A stretch of 64,000 bases of DNA from Sternotherus odoratus (taxonomy: Eukaryota > Chordata > Testudines > Kinosternidae), in NCBI GenBank assembly GCA_032164245.1, contig JAVMKO010000003.1:37388890-37452889 (forward strand), written 5' to 3'. The position numbers and the translations under genes are program-made. Of this stretch, positions 1 to 12,600 are shown one piece after another (within the stretch, counting starts at the first letter, position 1; the number at the start of each line of letters is the position of its first letter). The notes beneath the pieces were generated by a model. The model was not told where the DNA came from, searched no databases, and saw only the letters and a list, made by a program, of their open reading frames with translations.

Positions 1-344
1 TGAACTATATAGTCAAATTATTAATCATTAGACACAGAGCCCAAAGGTCAAAATGCAGACAGAGACTCCTGTAATAGACCTATTGCAATATATTTAGATT
101 TTACCCCATAACATAACTTCTAACTGGGTAACAGAGGAGGGTTTTCCTTCTGTCTTTGAAAGTTCAAATACTTGGGAGCATTGAAACATTTAGAGAGCTG
201 TTCCTCTGTAGACCAAGAGAGCAAAGGCTGTGTCCTATCCCAAATAGTCCTACATGATGAGTAATGTCCATAACTTGCTAGTAGGAACAAAATGGAGGTT
301 CACAAAAATAATTTTCCATCAACCAAAAAAATAAATAAATCAAG

Positions 345-425
345 GGTCAAATTCTCTGCATGGCTAAATGAGTGCATCTCTGTTGACTTCAATGCTCACA
401 TACACCAGCAGAGAATTTGGCCCAC
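345..425. repeat. Short palindromic repeat (MITE-like hairpin)
   Basis: Imperfect hairpin: GTCAAATTCTCTGC on one side pairs with GCAGAGAATTTGGC on the other, with TTGACTTCAATG near the centre. Similar pieces occur at several other places in the window (for example 26779-26882 and 54199-54322). The rest of 1-589 is intron with nothing else recognised. Confidence 0.5.
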
Positions 426-589
426 GGACATATCGTGACTTCAATAGTTAATAGAATAAACTATTAAATCAAGTGAATAAATCTAGCCAGTAAAGGCTAA
501 TATTTACACGCTTCAGCTTATTTTTCCCATAAGCACTTACAAGTATGAGGAAAAGACTGCTGAATCATTAATTTCCTAAAAACTCTCAC

Positions 590-674
590 CTGTTGTTTGC
601 TTGAGAAGCTCTAAGCCATTTTGTATAGCCTGATCGACATTTTGTTTTCTGAGCAGAATTTCTTCCTGAAGCAC
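590..674 (-). CDS. DST: DST rod exon 24 of window (last one seen)
   Basis: 85 bp; phase 0 in after CTCATAG ([20 protein letters not shown]), one extra base out before GTGAGA. Encodes LELLKQTTG up to the split codon; the remainder of the repeat is in the next exon outside the window. Confidence 0.92.
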
Positions 675-3600
675 CTATGAGAAGATGCCAGTTGTGTAAG
701 ATTTGGTTATAAACACGTTATTTTTAGTTTAAATAGTTGTATCGCCTTTCAAATCAAATAAATGAATGAGAAATAATTAAATGGTGGACATAAAAATGAA
801 GTAAAATTAAATAAAATAAATAAATCAATGTAATGGAAAAGAAATAAAAATACCAGCAGGTCAGCGTGTTGTTTCTCGAGTGAGTCTGTGCTGTCATCTT
901 GGACTGACAGCTTGCTCAGTTTATCATGTACTACATTCAGCCAGTTCATCAATTCAACTTCATCTTCCCCGAAAATCTGAGCATTGCAATAGGCTTGCTG
1001 GAGTAGCTCACACCGGCTGTTACTCTTCTCTTGAATCTCAATATAACGGGCCTGGGAAGAATCTAGCTTTTCCTGCACCATATCTTTATCCTCTCTGGAG
1101 CTCATAGTCTTAAGAGACTGACCAATGCTAATGGCCACATGTAAACTTTTATTGCGAGTAAGGATGTCATCTTCTAATGCCTAAATGAAGTTTTTAAAAT
1201 AATGAAGAAAGACAGAAAAAAAAATGGACAAACACAAAAGCAAATACAAATGGAACTATAGAACAGAAATATAATGGTTTTACTGTCAATTATAAATAAA
1301 AACGTATCAGATTTGGAATAATGGGGGAAAAAAGAGATCCCAGTTCTACTGTATTTCACAAACTCACATAAAAAAATTCCCCACATGAATGATACAAATG
1401 TCTGGTTTATATCTTACTTTATGCTGAGAAATCTGCTGCTGTAGTTTGGAAGTTTGTGTTCCAATGGGTTCAGAATTTGCAAGCCTTTTCTCAGTGGTGG
1501 TCAGCCACTCAACCAGGGGTTCTAAAGTTTCATGGAATTGTTGTGCTACCACTAAGATACCTTCCAACTGACGATTCCTGTAAACATGCCAAGATAAAGG
1601 TCATTTTTGCAATGAAGTGCGTGTGAGAGATTCAATAAAACCCTTCAGCCCCTCGTCACTAAAACACATTCTACACATTATTGTAGAAGCCAGCCACAAA
1701 CTGAAACAGATACACGTCCACAGGACAGAAAGAAAAACAATGTAAACCAACAACCATATAAAAGTACAGCTAATAAAAAAGACTCCAAAAATGATATTGG
1801 CTGAACATGAGATTCCAATTCTTGATATCTTTTGTTAATAAAATTAATTTTACTGCATTCATATGCATTTAGTTAAAAATAATGTAAGCCTCCATTAAGC
1901 AAAGCACATAAATACTTGGGCTCATTTTTATTTAGGAAAGTACTTATTCTTCTGCTTAACTTTAAGCACAAGCTTAAATCCTATTGTCTTCAATAGGACT
2001 TACACATACACTTAAAGTTAGGCACATACTGAAGTACTTTGCTTAATCAAAGCATGTCATCATGCTCACTCTAACCTGTAAAAGAAGTGGTATGAACTGC
2101 ACAGACCCAATCCTGTAGTCCTCGTCCAGGTTAAAAACTCTCACTTTTGTCAGTGTCAGATTTACCTTAATATAAAGTGGCAATATCTACATCTCTTAGA
2201 TTTCCAACACTATTGTTGGAGTTCTGTTCAGTTGTTCTTTATTCATTCCACCCTTACAAAAATATTTTTCTCAGTCCTAGTCACCTATACTTTTCACCCA
2301 AGACAGACTACTTTAGTGCTTTCTATTTTTAAGACTTTAGAAAAATTCATCCTGTGTTAAACATTAAAGGCCAGTTATGAATTATGGTGATTCCCTCTCA
2401 AGAAAAAGAAATATGTCTTTTGCCATTTTAGTTTTCAGAAGTGTAATCAAAGAATTATGGAGATGAACTTGTATCTAAACAGATGGACTGGACAGACATA
2501 ATTTGATTTGAAAATAAATTTCATCAGACTCGTATAATAATATTAAATTAAATGAGATTAACATTTACTTCAGTTAATGAGTCATGGATCCTTATATTAT
2601 TTTTAAATACAGAATTGTATAATAGCCTCTTAACTGAATCTACTAATTTCTTTAAGTAATCAAATTATTATTTATTATTATTATGGGTGTTCAAATGAGG
2701 GCTTATAACACAATAGGGATAGATGGGGCAGCCAGAAAGATTAGGAAGTGTCAGAGGAGTCCAAACAATCTTAATGCCTGACTCTCAATCCCAATAATAC
2801 AGTATACAGATAAAAGCATTTCATTGTTTGGCATTGTAATGCATAACATTATACATTTAAACTCTTTTCAGTCTTCCCTAACCACTCTCCTTGCTGTCTC
2901 CCCCTTCAATTTTGTGCCTTCATCCATGCTATCTCCCATGCTTACAGCACCCTCTCTTCCTCCTCTCAAGCACCAAGTGACCTCTTTTCAAATATTTCCT
3001 CTGAAAGCACACTTCTTCAGCAAAGCCCTGCAAACACTGTTCTCTCAAAGACACTTGCACTATTCATGTTAACTTGTCCCATGTGTTATGTGTATCTGAA
3101 TTTTGTAGTGATATTAGAATTCAACTGTAAGTTGTTTGGGGAAGGAACTGTGTCATCTTATTTTGTCTGCACAGCTCTGAGTATGATGGTGGCACTATTT
3201 TTTTTCTTACTTTATTGAGAGTTGAGGGAGCCTAGCACCTTACATATGTAAGCAGTGTCAGGATGAGCTCCACCCTGACATCTGGTGGTGAATTGCAGGA
3301 ATTGCAGTGAGTTTTGGAAAATGACACCTTATTTGCATAGACACACCCACTGCACCTAGCCTGCGCTCTAACAGCCCAAATGGTCACTTTGGCTACTGTG
3401 GGACCCCCAGTTTCTCTGGTATTGGGGCAAGAATGATAAAATGTTGATTAACCTGTTTATGTGAATGAGGGATTGGGACATGTATTTGACCTTTGGCATG
3501 CTGGAGGGACTCGCCATCAGCTAGGTAGCACTCACTAGCCAAGGGACAGGGGTTCCAAAACCCACTGAATTGAGAGAGGCTGTGGACAGGCTTCTATACC

Positions 3601-6600
3601 TTGTGGTGAGGGCCTTGTCTGAGAGCCTTACAGGCCTATTGCCTGGCCTCTCTCCCCTGTGGAATGTTAGAGCTGACTTTTGCTTCAATTAGGAGTCTAA
3701 CTTCAGCCCACTGAGCTGAAGTCACTTTGGGTCTGGTAGTGCATCTGCACTAAGCCCCCCCCCCACACACACACTATGAGCTGAAATCACTTAAGAGCTG
3801 AGATCACTGAGCATTATCTTAAGTGGTGGGCCCTAAGCACAGCAGTTCCTGTGTTGGCTAGTGGAGCAACCAGCAGTGCTGTTCGTGAGACAGCTTGCAG
3901 AGCAGTTCCTGTGTCGGCTAGCGGGGCAACCAGCAGCGCTGTTCGTGAGACAGCTTGCAGAGCAGTTCCTGTGTCGGCTAGCGGGGCAACCAGCAGCGCT
4001 GTTTGTGAGACAGCTGGTGGAGCAGTGCAGCAAGCGGAGCAGCAGCACCACCCCACGGAGAGACGGGGCAGTCGGCCTCAGACCTCGTAAGGTACCCTTC
4101 ACTCTGCCCTCCATTTCCACCCAGACTGGGAGGTAAGACTCTGCAGAAATAACTTTTGACCAGGGACTTCTGGGACTTTGGGTGATTTGGGGGTTGCTGG
4201 ACTCCAGGGACCTTGTGGCTGTTGGACTTGTGGAACTTTGGGTGAGGTTTGGGTTGTGGAACTCCTGAACCTAAAGGAGAGGACACAGCCCAAACTTGCT
4301 GGGGCAGGGCAATTTGCTCACGGGTTGGTGTATGAACCCTAGTTGTAGTGTTTTCCCAGTTTAGTGATATCATTTACCTCATGTTATTAAAGATATTCTG
4401 AAAGACCAATTTGTGCTTGCAAGAGGGGAAGTATTGTCTTGTTGAGGCGCCCAGGGGTGTGTGCAGGATTTTCCCAGGTCACTGGGAGGGGGCTCGAGCC
4501 AGTTTGCATTGTATTGTTGAGAGGGAACCCCTATTTACTGAACCCGGCCCTTGTTGCTATCAATTCTGAAGGGCAGAAGGGTTACACATAAGTATCTCAG
4601 CAACTCACAGGATCAGTTCCAATAATCAAATTCTTCAGATAACCCTGATTTGAAATGAGAAGTGCAATATTCTCCCTTTGTAGTCACAATTCAGGATCTT
4701 AGGAGTTCTAAGGAACCATTATTTATTGAGAGGTAATTGTGTGCTTTGTGCCATACAGAACAGGGTTTTTCCACCAAGGAATGTACATTCTGCCTATACT
4801 AACGCAGATGTAGTGTTCCTGATAATCAGAAGATGTATATGCAGTTGATCTCACTAAAGTATCTCATTTTAGCTTTTCAGGATAGTAAAACTTTTTAAAT
4901 AGTTAATGATCTGTTCAAGCTATCTTCCTTTGCTTTTCTTACTAATCAGCTTTATATACATCATTGTCAAGGCAGAATAAATTTGACATAGCAACAAGAA
5001 AATAGTGCTTATGAAGTCTCAGATTATGAAGTTCTACACACTGCTTCTAGTCATCTATCCCCTGCTAAACTCATATTTCTCACAGGAATGAAAGAATTTC
5101 AAATACCTTGTTTCAGCTTTACTGAGCAATGCATCCCATCTACTATCCAGGAGACTCAACTGCTTCAAGATCTTCACTTTATCAGCAGGTTCTGCTGACT
5201 CTGCAATTTTCTCCCCTTCGCGCTTGCTTACCTCAACGGTAGGTCTGCGGTCATCTAGTAACCTTTGGAGAAGCTGGAGATAAAGCAATCAAAAATCAAA
5301 TTATTAGGAAACAACTGAATCAACACACAGCTGTGGAAATATAAGGAGGCAGATTCGTCAAGACCTTGTTAAAAATGTACGCTCTGCTTAAAAGGACAAT
5401 TGCAAAAAAAATTAATGTTTGTATTACTATGAAAATGCCAATATTATAAAAAGAGTTAATTCTGACTTGAGCTAGTTAGTTGGACCTTTCTCTGTAAAAG
5501 AGTGTATTAATTGTTTTTTGTATGACGAAGATGTGTGGCAGCCCACACTGGTGCATACGCATTTGGGAAAATGTCACTTTTAGCATCCACTGTATTTGCT
5601 AATGAGGTTTTATTTTTGTAATTTGTGTGAGCATTTATAGCAAAACTGCATGTTTGCAGAGGTTCAGTAAAGTGCAGATAACATATATAGGCATGGAAAG
5701 ATTAGATATTTACCTGTGTAACTGATGATTTCACCCTACATACACAAAGAGATGAAAATACTTCCATTGACAATAACTGAATTGATAATAACTGAAATTT
5801 ATAGGCAGGCAAAGTAAGAAAAATGCTGCTTGAGAAATTATTGCAGTTTGATTTAAGGATATTGTTTACTTTGTATATTTTGATAAGTGATGCAATTTGT
5901 GTTTTAATGGTTATAAATCTTCAATTGTCTACCCCTGCATTGCTTCACACAGCTGTGAACATGTAAATGATATAAATAGAAATAAAATGCTTAAAAGCCA
6001 TGTTTGTGTAACTAAAAATTTAAATCAATAGCAATTGAAAAAAAATGCTTTAAAATACACTATTATCTGAAACATTATGTCAAAAATGGAATTCAACTGC
6101 TTTGATCATGCACAGTTACATTTTCCACTGATTGTATGTCTGGGATGCCTGAAAATTGGGTTCACTGACATCATCCAGTAAACTAGTTTCTCCCCCAAGA
6201 GTCCTCTATACAGTAAAACCTCGATATAACGGACTAATTCGGGCGAGGAGGTGTCCGTTAAAGCCGAAAGTCCTGTTATTTAATAATTTTAAATAATTTA
6301 AAAAATTATTAAATAACGGACTTTCGGCTTTAATGGACACCCCCTCGCCCGAATTAGTCCGTTATATCGAGGTTTTACTTGGCAGCCGGGAGCCATGAGT
6401 AAGCCCACCCGGTGGCAGCCAGCAGCCCGCCCACCCGGTTCCCCGGCTGCTGGGACCCGGGCGGGAGCTGTCAGCCCGCCCAGGTCTCGGCTGCTGGGAC
6501 CCGGGCGGCAGCTAGCAGCCCGCCCGCCCGCCCGCCCGCCCGTGTCCCCGGCTGCTGGGGGCTGTCAGCCCGCCCGTGTCCCGCTGCTGGGACCCGGGCG

Positions 6601-9600
6601 GGAGCTGTCAGCCTGCCTGCCCAGGTCTAGGCTGCTGGGATCCGAGCGGCAGCTAGCAGCCCGCCCGCCCGCCCGCCCAGGTCCCGGCTGCTGGGACCCG
6701 GGCGGGCGGGCGGGCTGACAGCCCACAGCAGCTGGGACCCGGGCGGGCGGGCGGGCTGCTAGCTGCCGCTCGGGTCCCAGCAGCCGAGACCTGGGCGGGC
6801 AGGCTGACAGCCCCCAGCAGCTGGGAACCGGGCGGGTGGGTGGGCTGCTAGCTGCCACTCGGGTCCCAGCAGCCTAGATCTGGGCGGGCGGGCTGACAAC
6901 TCCCGCCCGGGGTCCCAGCAGCTGGGACCCGGGCGGGCTGGCAGCGGGGAGCCGGCAGGGAGCCCACCGGCTGCCTGGACCCGGGTGGCAGCCGGGAGCC
7001 AGCAGCCAGCCCCCGAAAAAACGGATTTTGGATGCATCGGACTTGCTCATAAATTTTGTCCGTTGCATCCGAAGTCCATTAAATCGGGGTTTTACTGTAT
7101 TTTTGTCTAATACTTGATGACCACCCAACTTTTTCCACCATTCCTTCGTTGGCTGGAGGGACTCCAACTCTCTGTCTCTGCAGTACTCCCAGCACACAGT
7201 GCTCTACTGCATGCTGCAACCTTTAGACTTTGTAGACTGTGCCTCTATGCTATGAGAATGGCAAGCAGTGGCTTGGTCTTAGGGCTGCATTATGCCCACT
7301 TCTTCTCTAGTTACGGAAATTCTAGGAGAGATGATAACCTCTGGAGCCCTCCTTATACCAGCACATACTATTGCCTACATTGGAGATGACCAACACTGGG
7401 CCACCAGCATTCTGACTGAGGATGCAAAGACAGTGGGATTTAGGCGCTTAACTCCATGTTGCTTGTGTCTAAAGTGGTTAGCGCCACTGTTTGTAATACC
7501 ACTTTGCAAATATTAAAATGAAAATTCTATCCCATCTCATTTTCTACTTCTCCATTAACCAAACATTGATTTTTTTCCTCCTGCTTTGTGTCTAAAATGC
7601 CCTGATTCTTTTTGGTTTTAATTTGCTAGATTTTGCACTTGCATCCAAGTACAGATGAAGGAGAATCAGAGCCCAGTTTCTACAATGAAATGTCACACCC
7701 CTCCACATAATTCCAGAAGATAGAGTATGGAAAGCACAGCTGCATTAAATACTTCAATACACTTGATTGTAATACAGTACACTTGAGCAGATTTTCTGCT
7801 TCAGTGAAGACTGGGATTTCATTATCATCCCTGAAGCAGAGAGAGAATCTGAATCTACAGTAATACGTTTCACTTACTTTCTGTTCCTGTATCTGGGCCT
7901 TCACAACTTTGAACTCAGCAGATGGCGGCTTCTGATTGGCCACTAGATCTTCTGTATCCATGAGCCAGCTAAGCAGAGATTCAAGGGCATCCTGGAACCT
8001 TCCACAGCGGAGAAGAGCTTCTTGCAGCTGAGCAGCTCGTTGAGCAACCTGAAAGAAAAGACATAGAGAGTATTACTCACTTTTCCCTTTTTTCCCTCCT
8101 ACTTCTTCCAATTAATTGAGGCTTGTAGAATGTCTGTCTTTATTGCTGTAGTGTAGTTTCATTTTTATACTTCATCATTATGTAGAAGTTAATTCACGTT
8201 CATCATTTTAAAATTTCATCACTGTAGTTATGAACTAGGCACTTATTTCTTAGGCTGTGGTCTTCCATTGAAAGGAGTGAGATGGATTCCCAGTAAACCA
8301 TATTATCCTAATGATGCAATAGAAAAAATACTCCTGTGTTGTACAGTTATGTTCTACAGCAGGGGTCAGCAACCTTTCAGAAGTGGTGTGCCAAGTCTTC
8401 ATTTATTCACTCTAATTTAAGGTTTTGCGTGCCAGTAATACATTTTAACATTTTTAGGTCTCTTTCTATATGTCTATAATATAGAACTAAACTATTGTTG
8501 TATGTAAAGTTAATAAGGTTTTTAAAATGTTTAGGAAGCTTCATTTAAAATTAAATTAAAATGCAGGTCCAGTAGCCAGGACCCAGGCAGCGTGAGTGCC
8601 ACTGAAAATCAACTTGTGGGCAGCCTTTGGCACACTTGCCATAGGTTGCCTACCCCTGTCCTACAGTGATACTATGGTGAGATACAGTGGTGTGAAACAT
8701 GCTTCTAGGAACTGTGTGTTTTACAAGGGCTTCCTTGTAACAGGACTCAGCCAAGGACCCCAAATTGCACTCCATATTAGGGACAATAAAAGGTAGGGAA
8801 GTAGAAGACATATCCATGGACATTGGTTGCTCCACTGCATCAATGCTCCTGTGAGGTGGAGCCTATGACAATATGCACCTTTACGGCTTCCCACCCCCAT
8901 CACATCCCATCCTCACCTGCTGTCCAAGAACCTTTCATGACATAGGAAAGACACTAGGGGGAAGTTGCTCCTCTGAGTAGGGGTAACTTACAATTCTTAA
9001 ACTCTGATGTGCATTAAAGGGAATATGCCACTGGCAACACATAGCTGAGCCCTATTGCCGCTTAGTGCACTACTGGAAAATACTCAGATACCCATGGTGA
9101 ATATGAACATGATAGAAAAGACTCTCTGATACCATGGTGAATGTGAATACAGAAAGAATCACAGTCGATTAAGGAGAGAGAGAAGTGACAATGTGGCTGA
9201 GAAAAAACCATGTAGCTACCTTTCCCAGGTATGTGTCTGACCTCCATCCCTCCTCCACACAACTTGAGCTATTAAACACCTCCCTGCTCTGCATATGCAG
9301 AGGGGAGCAAAGAGTCCTGAGGGAACCTTTCCTGGCTAAGAATGCCAGGAATAAACCTACAGAAAAATGGACAGAACTGTAGAAATGACAACCATACTTT
9401 GGTAGCTACTGACACAAATATTTTTTTAAAAAATTACAAAGAAAGTTACTTGTATTAAGGTAAAAGAATCCATTACCATGAACATATTTTAATGCCCTGT
9501 ATTTTGAAAGATGACACCAAATAAATAGGGGAAAATACAAAACAAGGAAGGCAAAAATTGATTTTGTGAATATACAAAATAATCACCTTCTTATTGAGAG

Positions 9601-12600
9601 TCTTCCATCGGGTGTTAACATCTTCAAGGTCATGCTCAAGGTTCTCCGTGCTAACATTTTTAGCAGCACTTTGAATAAGGCCTTGACCCAACCAATTTAC
9701 CTCCTGTTGTTTAACTTGCAGTGGTTCAATCTCGTCTTTCTGGAATACCTGCAGGTGGAAAACCAAAGGCACATCTGAACTAATATGTTTGATAACAAGT
9801 GGAATATAAGCAACTGTGATGTGGATATTGGGAGTAAAATCTCAGTACTAAAAACTAATATATAGCTACATAGATTTATTAAAAAGAAATGATATTTAGT
9901 GAAGTAAAGAAAATCATAAATACAATCAATGCCATTAAAGTTGAAAAAAATGTAAGGTTTTCAGTATACCACCAACCAACCAACTATAGTACTGTACCTC
10001 TAAAAACAAAACGTTGTATTTTGTTTAGAAGGAGATTTCATGTAAAACTAGGATGTGAGCAACCACCCTAGTGTGATTGTAGCAGGGACACTGGGACAAA
10101 TTCAGTCCTGGTATAAACAGTGCAATTTCCACAGTGCAAATACGCTTGCCTTAATGAGGCTTAATTAAGGTTGCCAGGCATCCAGTTTTCGACTGGAACG
10201 CCCGGTCAAAACGGGACCCTGGCAGCTCCAGTGAGCAGAGATGACCTGTTGACTGCAGTGGGCAGGCAGGCTCAGTGCAGTTTCTGGGAAGTGGCGGCAT
10301 GACCCTCTGGCTCCTAGTGGAGAGATGGCCAGTGGGGCTCTACGCGCTGCCCCCAGCACCGGCTCCGCAGCTCCCATTAGCTGGGAATGCCTCAGCCAAT
10401 GGGAGCTGTGGAGTCACTGCTGGGGTGGGGGTAGTGCACGGAGCTCCCATCAGCCCCTCTGCGTTGGAATCAGAGGGACGTGCTGCCACTTCCTGGGAGG
10501 CATGCGGACTTTCTCCAGCCCTAGGAAATGCTGGGGCCACCTAAAGTCAGTGCAAACCGGAGCCCACACTCCAAACCTCCTTCTGTGCCCCAACCCACTG
10601 TCCAAGCTCAGAACCCCCCGTGGCATCCAAACTCTTCCTGGAGCCCACTCCCCACACCCCAACTCCGTGCCCCAGCCCTGAGCCCCCTTCTAAACTCCAA
10701 ACCTTCAGCCCCATCTCCCAGTCCGGAGCCCCTTCCTGAACTCCAAATCCCTCATCCCCGGTTCCACCGAACAGCCCGCACTCCCAGTCAGAGCCCTCAC
10801 CCCTTCCACACCCAAACCTCCTACCCCAGCCCAGTGGTGAGAGACGGTGGGGGAAGGTGAGTGATGGAGGGAGGGGGGATGGAGGGAGCGGCAGTGGGAC
10901 CTCGGATAAGGGGTAAGGCAAGGGCAAGGTCTTCAGAAAGGGCCTGGGCAGGAGGCGGGGCACTTAGAAAGTTGGCAACCCTAGGCATACTGTGGCCACT
11001 GTATGTAGTTCACATTAACACAGCTCAGGTGGATGACAGAAAACTAGAGCACATACAAAGCAGGGCAACAAAACTAATACAAGAGCTCATGAGAGAGTGG
11101 GAGATACATCTAGAAAATTAAACAGCAGGCTCAGAGAGATAAACACAGTCCACAGATAAAGTGACAACATAAACATATATAAGCAAGTAAAAACTGAAAA
11201 CTAACAATAAACATCAAGGGAGCAAACTGGGCAATGTCTCTGAATGCTGGACAAAGGACACAGTGTAAAGTTAGGGAAGGAAACATTTTAGGTTAGGTTT
11301 TAGGAAATGCAAATTAGTTCTGGAATATGGACGTGGTTGCAGCAGCACAACAGTGGATACCCATTATTATTAAGTCTGCAAGTTTGTCATGGAGGTCACA
11401 GATTCTGTGACTTTCCATGATCTCCGGGACTTCTGCAGTGGCCGGTGCACCAGGTGCCCCTCTGTTGTTCCCCCTCTGTCTCCACCCAGCACGCTGGCTT
11501 AGCAGCTCCCATTGGCCAGGAACCACGGCCAATGGGAGCTGCAGGGCGGTGCCTGCAGGTGGAGGCAGCATGCAGAGCTTCCTGGCCATGTGTCCACCTA
11601 GCAGCTGAGTGAGGGGGATGTTGCCGTTTCTGGGAAGCCCCCCAGGTAAGCGCCACCAAGAGCCCACCTCACCCCGTCCCGTGCCCCAACACCCTGCTCC
11701 CTCCCCCCCCCAAACTCTGGAGTGGAGGGGGGGGGAGGCACAGAGCCAAGTAGGGAGTCTGCTGGCCTTGACAACCCTCCCCCAACACGAGTGGGCTCCT
11801 GGGCCACACATTGCTGCTGCCTGTGTCCCCTTCCACCTCCTCAGTAGCCGGGATGCCTTCCCCCAGCAGCCGGGCTGCCCTCAGCAGCTCCTCCCCACAC
11901 GTTTTATTCATTGGTATTTTTAGTAAAAGTCGTAGACAGGTCACAGGCCATGAATTTTTGTCTCCTGCCCGTGACCTGTCCATGACTTTTACTAAAAATA
12001 CCCATGACTAAAATGTAGCCATAAATCTTATATATTCCTGGACAGTTCTGCAGACTGCATGGGTTCTGCGTAGTTCTCTCAGTTCTATTCTCTATGATTG
12101 TATTTAAGCTTTGCAGAACCAAACTATTATCATAGTGAGACCAGCGAAAATTCCGGCTAACTCAATTTATTTCAGTTGAATTACTCTGAAGTTACTCCAG
12201 TGAGTTCAGAAACTGAGCAAAAGCCACCGAATTAATTACCTAGACAAGTGAAAAATAACGGATGAATAAACAATGGTAAAGAATGCTCAACTTTTGACCC
12301 TAAATCCTTCTATAGTGGCATTCAGCAACAGTTTTGTTTTAGGTTTAGTGCTTTCAAAGTAACCTTCTTCAGCTTCCTGAAGAGCAGGAAGCTCTTTCAG
12401 CATACCAGTTACTCTCCTTTTCTGGCATTAAGGATCCTGTGGTGAATTATGTGTTTTAAAGACGCAGATATCACATGCTGGAGCAAATTTCTCTGTGCTT
12501 GACATGCCACTGTAGGGGCTGCAGAAAATACACCGAGCACCCAGGAGAAAGAGCTAGGGTTTATGTACCCTTAGGGTTGCTATCTTTGAAATGCAAAAAC

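Noticed and set aside
3814..4373. Overlapping open frames on both strands rich in [16 protein letters not shown] repeats
   Set aside because: They come from the 60-bp tandem repeat inside a solo LTR; no conserved protein signature.
6395..7037. Proline/arginine-rich open frames on both strands
   Set aside because: Produced by the GC-rich repeat core of the foldback element; frames open on both strands and no family resemblance.
10165..11983. Several 60-165 residue frames in GC-rich sequence
   Set aside because: Lie inside transposon bodies, overlap in many frames and lack splice or start context.
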